Shown piece by piece: positions 16,622 to 22,484 of a stretch of DNA of 34,860 nt (the stretch's first letter is position 1; each line of letters opens with the position of its first letter). Source of the DNA: Candidatus Stahliibacteriota bacterium (GTDB lineage: Bacteria > Hydrothermota > Tepidihabitantia > B3-TA06); contig DAOVCF010000003.1 in NCBI GenBank assembly GCA_030670165.1, positions 1 through 34,860 on the forward strand. The letters are read 5' to 3'. Position numbers and translations under genes: made by a program. Under the pieces are notes generated by a model, which was given only the letters and a program-made list of their open reading frames with translations, was not told where the DNA came from and searched no databases.

Positions 16622-18043
16622 CTATTCGACCAGTACGACCTTTCCTGCGGTCGCACTGCCCGAAGAGGAACGGATAAAGTAGACGCCAAGCTCGTAACAC
16701 CCGTAACACCCGTAACACTTCCCCCAGGTGATCATTCCAGATGACTCGGTAGCGTGCAGCTCGTCCACCTTGCGGCCAGTTGCGTCAAAGATGGAAGCAT
16801 GAAAGCCTTGTGGGTGATCCGCGTAGCGCAGTACAATCTGTGGGCCGATGGAAGTTACCAGCTTCCAGTTTGGTGCTTCAACAACCCGATCCTCAACAAC
16901 AGCATCCACGTAACCCAGGGAATCGGTCTTGATGAGCCAAAGATCCCTTTCCTCTGCACCAGAAGGGTGAGTAGACCCCACGATGATATAACCCCCGTCG
17001 CTTGTTGCTTGAACACAGCTTCCATAGGCATGGCCTTCTCCTTTATAGGTTCTTTCCCAGCGAGGAACACCACCCAGATTCGTCTTAATCAAAACCGCCT
17101 CATCCTCAGGGTTTGACGCCACTATCACGCAGCCATCAGAAGCCAGGGCCATCGAATTGTACCAACCGTCATAATCTACCCAAATCTGGGGCGTAGGGTA
17201 TATGTAGCCATCTTCATCCGCTAAGAATAGACCTAAAGCAAAACGCATAGGCATTATTTCCCAGACCCCACTAATCATGTAATCTCCATCTTCTTTTTCA
17301 CGTACCACAAACCCTTCCGATGCCCCTCCTTCAATGTCATCAAAGGCAGCCGTCCAAAGGGTATCTCCCTGATCGTCAACCTTTAAAAGCCAAAGATCAT
17401 GTCCATATTCTTCTAAGCTGGAGGTATAGCCTGTAACTATATACCCACCATCAGAAGCCTCTTGAACGCAGTGGCCTTCATCATACCATTCTCCTCCATA
17501 GCTCCTCTCCCAAAGAATCTCTCCAAGCGAATCCAGTTTTACTAGCCAAAGATCGCTGTGTTTTCTGCCAGTAATGATGTAACCGTTATCTGTGGTTTGT
17601 TCTATCCAGTTACCTCCTTGCCCCCAGGAGCCTGTTCCCTCATATGTTTGAGTCCACAAGGTGTCTCCAAGGAAATCAGTCTTTAGAAGCCAGGTTATGG
17701 GTAGTCCTGAATCGACCGGGAAAGTCCCTCCAAGGATGATGTAGGCGCCGTCAAAGGTTTGACGCACCCGGAACCCCCAATCCCGGTTCTTGCTTCCGTA
17801 TATCTTTGTCCAGACCGTATCCCCCAAAGGATCGGTTTTTAAAAGCCAGAGATCGCTCTCTCCCGCACCGAATGAGCGAGTATATCCTGTGATAACGTAA
17901 CCTCCGTCATCTGTTTGCTCAACACATCGACCTGCATCGAAACCTACACCGCCGTAGGTGCGTGTCCAGCCGGCGTAGATTGTCTTAGGTATGACGGCAA
18001 ACGTTGTAGCCGACAGTAGAATGAATAAGGGCTTCCTACACAT
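16622..18043 (-). CDS. Secreted beta-propeller-like protein with a type IX-like sorting domain
   Basis: A 473-residue exported protein. The start at 18043 is preferred over an upstream ATG because AGGAGG stands 5 nt before it and the signal peptide (MCRKPLF, hydrophobic core, IYA) begins there. The mature part has about seven diverged repeats of 50-60 residues, each with a YGG-like motif, a GGYIITG-type strand and LWLLKTD, which fits a propeller. The last 75 residues resemble a type A sorting domain (SIFDATGRKVDEL, GVYFIRSS), which would be removed by the PorU-like protease. A GCYGCY-type insertion in that domain (about 16693-16719) is the translation of a 9-bp repeat seen at two other places. 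It is related to the gene at 5220-6374 but is more diverged. Confidence 0.85.
   Translation of the reverse strand: MCRKPLFILLSATTFAVIPKTIYAGWTRTYGGVGFDAGRCVEQTDDGGYVITGYTRSFGAGESDLWLLKTDPLGDTVWTKIYGSKNRDWGFRVRQTFDGAYIILGGTFPVDSGLPITWLLKTDFLGDTLWTQTYEGTGSWGQGGNWIEQTTDNGYIITGRKHSDLWLVKLDSLGEILWERSYGGEWYDEGHCVQEASDGGYIVTGYTSSLEEYGHDLWLLKVDDQGDTLWTAAFDDIEGGASEGFVVREKEDGDYMISGVWEIMPMRFALGLFLADEDGYIYPTPQIWVDYDGWYNSMALASDGCVIVASNPEDEAVLIKTNLGGVPRWERTYKGEGHAYGSCVQATSDGGYIIVGSTHPSGAEERDLWLIKTDSLGYVDAVVEDRVVEAPNWKLVTSIGPQIVLRYADHPQGFHASIFDATGRKVDELHATESSGMITWGKCYGCYGCYELGVYFIRSSSGSATAGKVVLVE
16693..16719. repeat. Three tandem copies of a 9-bp repeat inside a sorting domain
   Basis: CGTAACACC is repeated three times head to tail (the third ends in T). 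Being 9 bp, it keeps the reading frame of the minus-strand gene. The same unit recurs at 32419-32461 and 33138-33173. Confidence 0.85.
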
Positions 18044-18128
18044 TGCATCCTCCTGGTTTTTGCCGGTTGCCCGGCGTTTACCTGAGCCAAAGACCATCTT
18101 GTAAAAACCGCTCTATGTCATTTTATCT

Positions 18129-18156
18129 ATAATAGGTTGATTTTAGGGTTTGTCAA
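18129..18156 (-). promoter_or_regulatory. Promoter of the second secreted repeat protein
   Basis: On the minus strand TTGACA (18151-18156), a 16-bp spacer and TATTAT (18129-18134). The leader is about 80 nt and ends in an AGGAGG site, unlike the leaderless housekeeping operons. Confidence 0.75.
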
Positions 18157-18214
18157 GCAGGAAAAACCCGAAATTATCAGAAAAGCACAACAGATTCGTG
18201 GGGTGAAAAGAATG

Positions 18215-18242
18215 TTGACAACTTATCTTGACGGAGTAGAAT
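18215..18242 (+). promoter_or_regulatory. tRNA-Thr promoter
   Basis: TTGACA (18215-18220), a 16-bp spacer and TAGAAT (18237-18242), 13 nt before the tRNA gene. Confidence 0.7.
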
Positions 18243-18255
18243 TCCGATAGACTAT

Positions 18256-18329
18256 TCCGGAGTAGCTCAGTTGGTCAGAGCAGCGGTTTTGTAAACCGCA
18301 GGTCGGGGGTTCGACTCCCTTCTCCGGCT
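18256..18329 (+). tRNA. tRNA-Thr (anticodon TGT)
   Basis: A complete cloverleaf: D stem GCTC/GAGC, anticodon stem GCGGT/ACCGC with loop TTTGTAA (anticodon at 18290-18292), variable region AGGTC, and T loop TTCGACT. The acceptor stem pairs at positions 2-7 (CCGGAG with CTCCGG), but position 1 is T opposite C72. The T stem has two G-T pairs. CCA is not encoded; Ts follow directly. It reads ACA codons. Confidence 0.93.
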
Positions 18330-18339
18330 TTTTTCTCGG

Positions 18340-18367
18340 TTGACAATCCTGTCACCTGGTGTAAAAT
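18340..18367 (+). promoter_or_regulatory. tRNA-Tyr promoter
   Basis: TTGACA (18340-18345), a 16-bp spacer and TAAAAT (18362-18367), 26 nt before the tRNA. tRNA-Tyr therefore seems to have its own promoter although tRNA-Thr ends only 64 nt upstream. Confidence 0.7.
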
Positions 18368-18393
18368 TTAGGTCCGAATAATCTTAAATGATC

Positions 18394-18476
18394 GGGTAGG
18401 TACCCAAGTGGCCAAAGGGGGCAGACTGTAAATCTGCTGGCGAATGCCTTCGGGGGTTCGAATCCTCCCCTGCCCA
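18394..18476 (+). tRNA. tRNA-Tyr (anticodon GTA)
   Basis: A class II tRNA with a long variable arm. The acceptor GGGTAGG pairs with CCTGCCC, the anticodon stem is GCAGA/TCTGC with loop CTGTAAA (anticodon 18428-18430), and the discriminator is A at 18476. CCA is not encoded (TTAT follows), so the CCA-adding enzyme is needed. Confidence 0.95.
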
Positions 18477-18510
18477 TTATTCTTCCTTTCAAAAGATGTG
18501 GCAAATAAGC

Positions 18511-18554
18511 TGGACAGAAGATGGACAAAAGGTGGACAAATCAAGGACAATTTC
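18511..18554. repeat. Four 11-bp direct repeats (iteron-like) after tRNA-Tyr
   Basis: TGGACA starts at 18511, 18522 and 18533, and AGGACA at 18544, all exactly 11 bp apart, with A-rich fill between. The spacing of about one helical turn would put a bound protein on one DNA face. A CCCCGGGG palindrome follows at once (18554-18561). Confidence 0.75.
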
Positions 18555-18563
18555 CCCGGGGTT

Positions 18564-18592
18564 CCCATAAAGCTACGAAGTAGATTTATGGG
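18564..18592. other. Long near-perfect hairpin in non-coding DNA
   Basis: CCCATAAA, a mismatched base, CTAC, a GAA loop, GTAG, a mismatched base and TTTATGGG form a 12-bp paired stem with one internal mismatch. On the plus strand an A-run follows (18594-18600), so it is not a plus-strand terminator. Together with the iterons it may be a protein-binding site or the end of a lost mobile element. Confidence 0.6.
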
Positions 18593-18630
18593 GTAAAAAA
18601 AGTGGGACAAGGCGCGACTGCGTCGCAATT

Positions 18631-18674
18631 ACAGATTACAGATTGAAGATTCAAGATTGAAAGATTTAAAGATA
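18631..18674. repeat. Degenerate 7-8 bp tandem repeat (AGATT core)
   Basis: Six head-to-tail units with an AGATT core (ACAGATT twice, then GAAGATT, CAAGATT, GAAAGATT, TAAAGATA), AT-rich and non-coding. It lies between the hairpin and the broken end of the transposase gene. Confidence 0.7.
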
Positions 18675-18686
18675 GCTCCGCAAGCG

Positions 18687-19340
18687 TCATCCTTCGGTAG
18701 CGAAGTCGGTCTTCTTTGGCAAATACTGCCTGACCAGACCATTGGTGTGCTCGTTGGTTCCTCTCTGCCATGAAGAGTAAGGTTCGTAGAAGAAGCACCG
18801 GATGTCTGTTTCTTTAGAGATGACTTCATGCTCAGCATTCTCTGGGCCATTGTCAAGAGTTAGAGTGCGGCGAGCGTCTTTTGGAAAGCGGATCAAACAG
18901 TTGATCATCGCCTGGGAGGTTAAAGAAGCAGTTCTGGCATCCAACCTCTCGACCTGAACCAACCTGCTTGAGCGTTCTACCATGGTTAATATAGCCGCCC
19001 TGCTCCGGCGTGAGATCAAGGTGTCTGCCTCCCAGTCCCCAAACCTAGCTCTGGTCTCAACTTCAGACGGCCGGTGCTCTATCCCTATCCTGCCCGCTAT
19101 CTGTTCCGGCGAGGAGTCTTCCTTGAGCTTGGACACCACGTAATCCCTGATCTTATCGTTCTTTAATCGCATCCTGCGGCTCGCCTTTGACCTGCGCTTA
19201 TCCGCTCGCACCTGAGCACGGTGGTCTATGTAGGAGTGGTGGACAGGCGATCTGTTGCGCCGCAACTCACGCGAGATGGTAGAGGGACTCCTGCCTAAAA
19301 CACGGTCCATCTCTCGAATAGATCGCCCGTCTCTACGCAT
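18687..19340 (-). pseudogene. Broken IS30-family transposase
   Basis: 217 codons of an IS30-family DDE transposase, against a usual 310-380. Visible are the end of the N-terminal helix-turn-helix (GRSPSTISREL, about residues 15-25) and all three catalytic regions: GDWEADTL (first Asp), LDNGPE (second Asp) and the block around SWQRGTNEHTNGLVRQY (Glu). Upstream the frame is closed by a TAG at 19352-19354 just before where the N-terminal domain should continue. Downstream it stops after TDFATEG, while a shifted frame carries a few family-like residues (MTLAEL), so a frameshift and loss of the C-terminus are likely. It is probably inactive. I found no convincing terminal inverted repeats or target duplication. 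Confidence 0.85.
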
Positions 19341-19355
19341 CGTATCTATACCCTA

Positions 19356-19374
19356 TGAGCGCATAAAGCGCTCA
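19356..19374. other. Hairpin upstream of the transposase remnant
   Basis: TGAGCGC, loop ATAAA, GCGCTCA form a perfect 7-bp stem. A second inverted pair, CTCAAGG (19371-19377) and CCTTGAG (19399-19405), overlaps it. They may be remains of the insertion sequence end; no function is shown. Confidence 0.45.
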
Positions 19375-19499
19375 AGGGGCACGCTGTCACCTCACGCTCC
19401 TTGAGTCCAAGATGTTGGTATCTTGAGTGCATACATCCTCAGGATAACGAAATCCCTCTCGCTTTCCAAGGTGTTGCACTTCATTATTGAACCCACGAC

Positions 19500-19527
19500 T
19501 TGCATAGTGAGTACAACCCAGTAGACT
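19500..19527 (+). promoter_or_regulatory. Possible promoter of the cation exchanger gene
   Basis: TTGCAT (19500-19505), a 16-bp spacer and TAGACT (19522-19527), 6 nt before the ATG at 19534. The boxes are weaker than at the other sites, but the spacing matches the leaderless pattern seen elsewhere in the window. Confidence 0.4.
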
Positions 19528-19533
19528 TTGCTG

Positions 19534-20553
19534 ATGATCTGGTTGTGGGTGCAATTCTTGGTATGTGTGGGGGTGATCGTTGCCGCCGGCACCTATCTCG
19601 TTAAGTTCGGCGACGTGATCGCGGAACGCACCAAGCTGGGAAGACTCTGGGCGGGGGCGATTCTCGTGGCCACCGCCACCTCGTTACCTGAACTCTTCAC
19701 CGGCGTCAGCTCCGTTCTCATATTTGACGTTCCGGATATCGCGGTAGGCACCCTGCTCGGCTCCTGCGTCTTTAATCTGCTTCTTCTGGTCATCCTTGAC
19801 TTTGCCTCCAAGAAAACATCGTTCTTTGACGGGGTTCATCCGGCATACATCGTAGAAACATCTTTCTCATTGGTTATGGTAGCAATCGTTGCTCTGGGGT
19901 TGTTCTTGTGCAATGCTTTGGAGTGCTTCCCTTGGGTTTGGCCTGGGAGCTTTCTTATTCCGATTATATACGTCTTTGCTGTACGCATCACTATGAGGGA
20001 AGGCAGGTATCCTCCCTATACCCAGGAGATGGTTGTCAGAGAAGAACCCAAGCCGAAGAACCGCTCCAAACGGAGACCTGTCAGTTTAGGCAAAGCCATA
20101 CTTGGCTATGCGATCTCGGCTGTTCTGGTTATCGCTGTTTCCCTGTGGCTGCCCGGGGTGGCCGCGCGGATCGCCGCCCGAACCGGCATCGGTACCAGCG
20201 TCATCGGCGGCATCCTGGTGGCGCTCACCACCTCCTTGCCCGAAATCGTCACCACCCTGGCCGCGTTACGCATCGGCGCGGCGGATATGGCGTTCTCCAA
20301 CGTGGTCGGCTCCAACATGTTCAACATGCTGATACTTTCGGTGGACGACATGCTCTACTTCAAGGGACCGATCACATCACACGTGTCCTCAATCAACCTC
20401 GCCACCGCCGTTATCGTTATGGGTATGACCGGGGTGGTGATCACCGCGCTCGCCGTGCGCAGACAGCGTAAGTTTCTCAGACTCTCCTGGGCCAGCTGGG
20501 CGCTGGTGGCAGGGTTTATCATAAACATCATCCTGGTGGTCTCCTCAAAGTAA
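19534..20553 (+). CDS. Calcium/sodium:cation exchanger (CaCA family, YrbG-like)
   Basis: A 339-residue inner-membrane protein with about ten hydrophobic segments and the two inverted alpha repeats of CaCA exchangers. Repeat 1 has ATATSLPELFTG with GTLLGSCVFNLL, and repeat 2 has ALTTSLPEIVTT with NVVGSNMFNML; the Glu in each SLPE block binds the cation. A hydrophilic loop (about 165-190, rich in Lys and Arg) separates the halves. The likely role is exchange of Na+ or H+ for Ca2+ or a similar cation; the ion is not determined. ATG 19534 is preferred over TTG 19528, from the distance to the possible -10 box. It lies between the transposase remnant and glmS and seems to be a single gene. Confidence 0.9.
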   Translation: MIWLWVQFLVCVGVIVAAGTYLVKFGDVIAERTKLGRLWAGAILVATATSLPELFTGVSSVLIFDVPDIAVGTLLGSCVFNLLLLVILDFASKKTSFFDGVHPAYIVETSFSLVMVAIVALGLFLCNALECFPWVWPGSFLIPIIYVFAVRITMREGRYPPYTQEMVVREEPKPKNRSKRRPVSLGKAILGYAISAVLVIAVSLWLPGVAARIAARTGIGTSVIGGILVALTTSLPEIVTTLAALRIGAADMAFSNVVGSNMFNMLILSVDDMLYFKGPITSHVSSINLATAVIVMGMTGVVITALAVRRQRKFLRLSWASWALVAGFIINIILVVSSK

Positions 20554-20636
20554 GCTGCACGAGGGCTCAAGCAGAGGGCAAGTTTGGGTATTAAAAATGA
20601 CATAAAAGCCTTCCGTATCCGCGGCTGGTTTTGTCC

Positions 20637-20664
20637 TTGACAAGGAATGTGGGGTGGGTATCAT
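20637..20664 (+). promoter_or_regulatory. glmS-operon promoter, apparently leaderless
   Basis: TTGACA (20637-20642), a 16-bp spacer and TATCAT (20659-20664). The ATG at 20673 begins 8 nt after the -10 box. This leaves no room for a Shine-Dalgarno site or a glmS ribozyme leader. Confidence 0.75.
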
Positions 20665-20672
20665 TAAGTTCC

Positions 20673-22481
20673 ATGTGTGGATTCTTTGCAATCTCCTTCT
20701 CCAGCCAACGTGCCGATCTCGGTAAGATACTCTACCGGGCCGGAACAAGGCTTGCTTACCGCGGATACGATACTGCAGGGGTGGCGACTATCTCTGAAGG
20801 CGGGAGGCTTGATCTCAGAAAGGACGCGGGTGAGGTCGAAGAACTCAACGAAAAGCTGGGGTTCTCGGAGATGACAGGTCAGCGCGGGATAATCCAGCTT
20901 CGTTGGGCCACTTTTGGATTTCCTAATCATCAAAACTCCCAGCCCCATCACGATTGCCGCAGGTTTCTCGTGGGGGCCCACAACGGGAACATAATCAACA
21001 CCCGCAGCCTGCGCGATGAGCTTTCCTCAAACGGTCATATACTGCTCGGTGAGAACGACGGCGAGGTGATACTGCATCTTTTGGAGGAACCTTTCTATCG
21101 TAGCAGGAATCTTGTCTATGCGGCCAAGGAGGCTGCTGCCAGAATGAAGGGTGCCTATGCTTACGTTACTACCTCCCTTGACGGCGACGGGTTCGTGTCG
21201 GTAAAGAACGGTTCTTCGCTTTTCCTGGGAGTCGGGGATGGATTTCGTTGTGTTTGCAGCGATCTGGTTGCCATCCTTGACCTTACCCGAAACGTGATAC
21301 AGCTTCAGGACGAAGACCTTGTCCACTTCACCTCGGATTCCCACAGGATTTACAATATCCGAAATATAGATGACCCGATCGAGCGGGAAACGCAGACCCT
21401 TTCCATTACCCCTGAGGAGATAACCAAGGGTGACTACCCCCATTTTATGCTCAAGGAGATTCACGAGATTCCTTCGAAGGCTCAAGAACTCATACGTTAT
21501 CTTCCCAAAGCAGAACATACTTCCACGGTGATTGAGAAGCTTGCATCTGCGCGAAGGGTTTTCTTCGTGGGTGCTGGTTCATCGCACTTTGCAGGGCTTT
21601 TAGGCTCGTTCTACTTCGGACGACTGGCCAAGATTCCGGTAACCCCCTCATTTGGCAGCGAGTTTCTGGAGAAGTATAAGGACTGTGTTGATGAACGAGA
21701 TGTAGTCCTTCTGATCTCCCAGAGCGGGGAAACCAAAGATATAAAGAACGTTCTTGACGCAATCCAGAATCGAACCCAGATTATCTCACTTGTGAACAAC
21801 ATCGGCTCAACCCTTGCCATGCGTTCGAGTTACGTTCTGCCAATAGCCTCCGATCTGGAGATAGCCGTGCCTGCAACCAAGACCTACGTTAACCAGGTTA
21901 TTGCCCTGCTCTACCTGGCGCTCAAGATTGCGCAGACTAAAGGCACGAACGGGCTTTCGGCACGCGAGTTCCTCGCTTTGCCCGATATGCTGCAGACCGT
22001 TCTCGACGATGAAGAGAAGATAGCACCATTTGTTGATTCCCTTATCAACTGGCCTGATGCCTACTATCTGGGTTACGGGATGAGCTATCCTGTGGTGCTT
22101 GAAGGGGCGCTCAAGATGAAGGAGATAACCTATCTCCATGTGGAAGGGATGTATTCCGGGGAGTTCAAGCATGGTTCTATCTCGCGACTTGAGAAAGGCT
22201 ATCCAGTGCTATTTGTGGTTTCTGCGCCTGAGAAGTACTACGTGCTTTCCCATGTTAACGAGGTCCGCACCCGCAAGGGCAGGGTTTTGACCATAGGTCC
22301 ACCCGATGAGGAGCTTGAGGCGGAATCCGATCTCTACTTCAAGTTGCCCCAGGCTCACCCGGTGCTCATGCCCATCCTTTCGACCGTTCCCCTGTACATG
22401 ATTGCCTATAGAACCGCGGTGGGTAGAGGGTTTAACCCGGATCGGCCTCGCAACATCTCAAAGACCATAACAGTGGATTAG
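20673..22481 (+). CDS. glmS: Glutamine:fructose-6-phosphate aminotransferase (isomerising), GlmS-like
   Basis: A 602-residue protein with a class II glutamine amidotransferase domain and two SIS domains, the GlmS layout. It makes glucosamine-6-phosphate for cell-wall and lipopolysaccharide precursors. The start at 20673 is fixed by the family rule that the catalytic Cys follows the initiator Met (MCGFF); an upstream TTG in frame would bury it. Also seen are YRGYDTAG, RWAT, AHNG and the acidic END block. The first SIS domain has SQSGET, and the C-terminal one KEITYLH, FKHG and the end RNISKTITVD. RWATHG is RWATFG here, and the N-terminal domain is otherwise somewhat diverged, so a related sugar aminotransferase is possible. 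It heads a four-gene operon. Confidence 0.88.
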   Translation: MCGFFAISFSSQRADLGKILYRAGTRLAYRGYDTAGVATISEGGRLDLRKDAGEVEELNEKLGFSEMTGQRGIIQLRWATFGFPNHQNSQPHHDCRRFLVGAHNGNIINTRSLRDELSSNGHILLGENDGEVILHLLEEPFYRSRNLVYAAKEAAARMKGAYAYVTTSLDGDGFVSVKNGSSLFLGVGDGFRCVCSDLVAILDLTRNVIQLQDEDLVHFTSDSHRIYNIRNIDDPIERETQTLSITPEEITKGDYPHFMLKEIHEIPSKAQELIRYLPKAEHTSTVIEKLASARRVFFVGAGSSHFAGLLGSFYFGRLAKIPVTPSFGSEFLEKYKDCVDERDVVLLISQSGETKDIKNVLDAIQNRTQIISLVNNIGSTLAMRSSYVLPIASDLEIAVPATKTYVNQVIALLYLALKIAQTKGTNGLSAREFLALPDMLQTVLDDEEKIAPFVDSLINWPDAYYLGYGMSYPVVLEGALKMKEITYLHVEGMYSGEFKHGSISRLEKGYPVLFVVSAPEKYYVLSHVNEVRTRKGRVLTIGPPDEELEAESDLYFKLPQAHPVLMPILSTVPLYMIAYRTAVGRGFNPDRPRNISKTITVD

Positions 22482-22484
22482 ATT

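Noticed and set aside
18511..18554. CRISPR array
   Set aside because: The repeats are only 6-11 bp at 11-bp spacing, with no unique spacers of 25-40 bp and no cas genes.
18368..18628. Minus-strand open frame of 86 codons over tRNA-Tyr
   Set aside because: It reads through the complement of a complete tRNA gene, and such spurious frames are commonly mis-annotated.
20643..20672. glmS ribozyme or other riboswitch leader
   Set aside because: The promoter leaves at most a base or two before the ATG, so no leader RNA exists.
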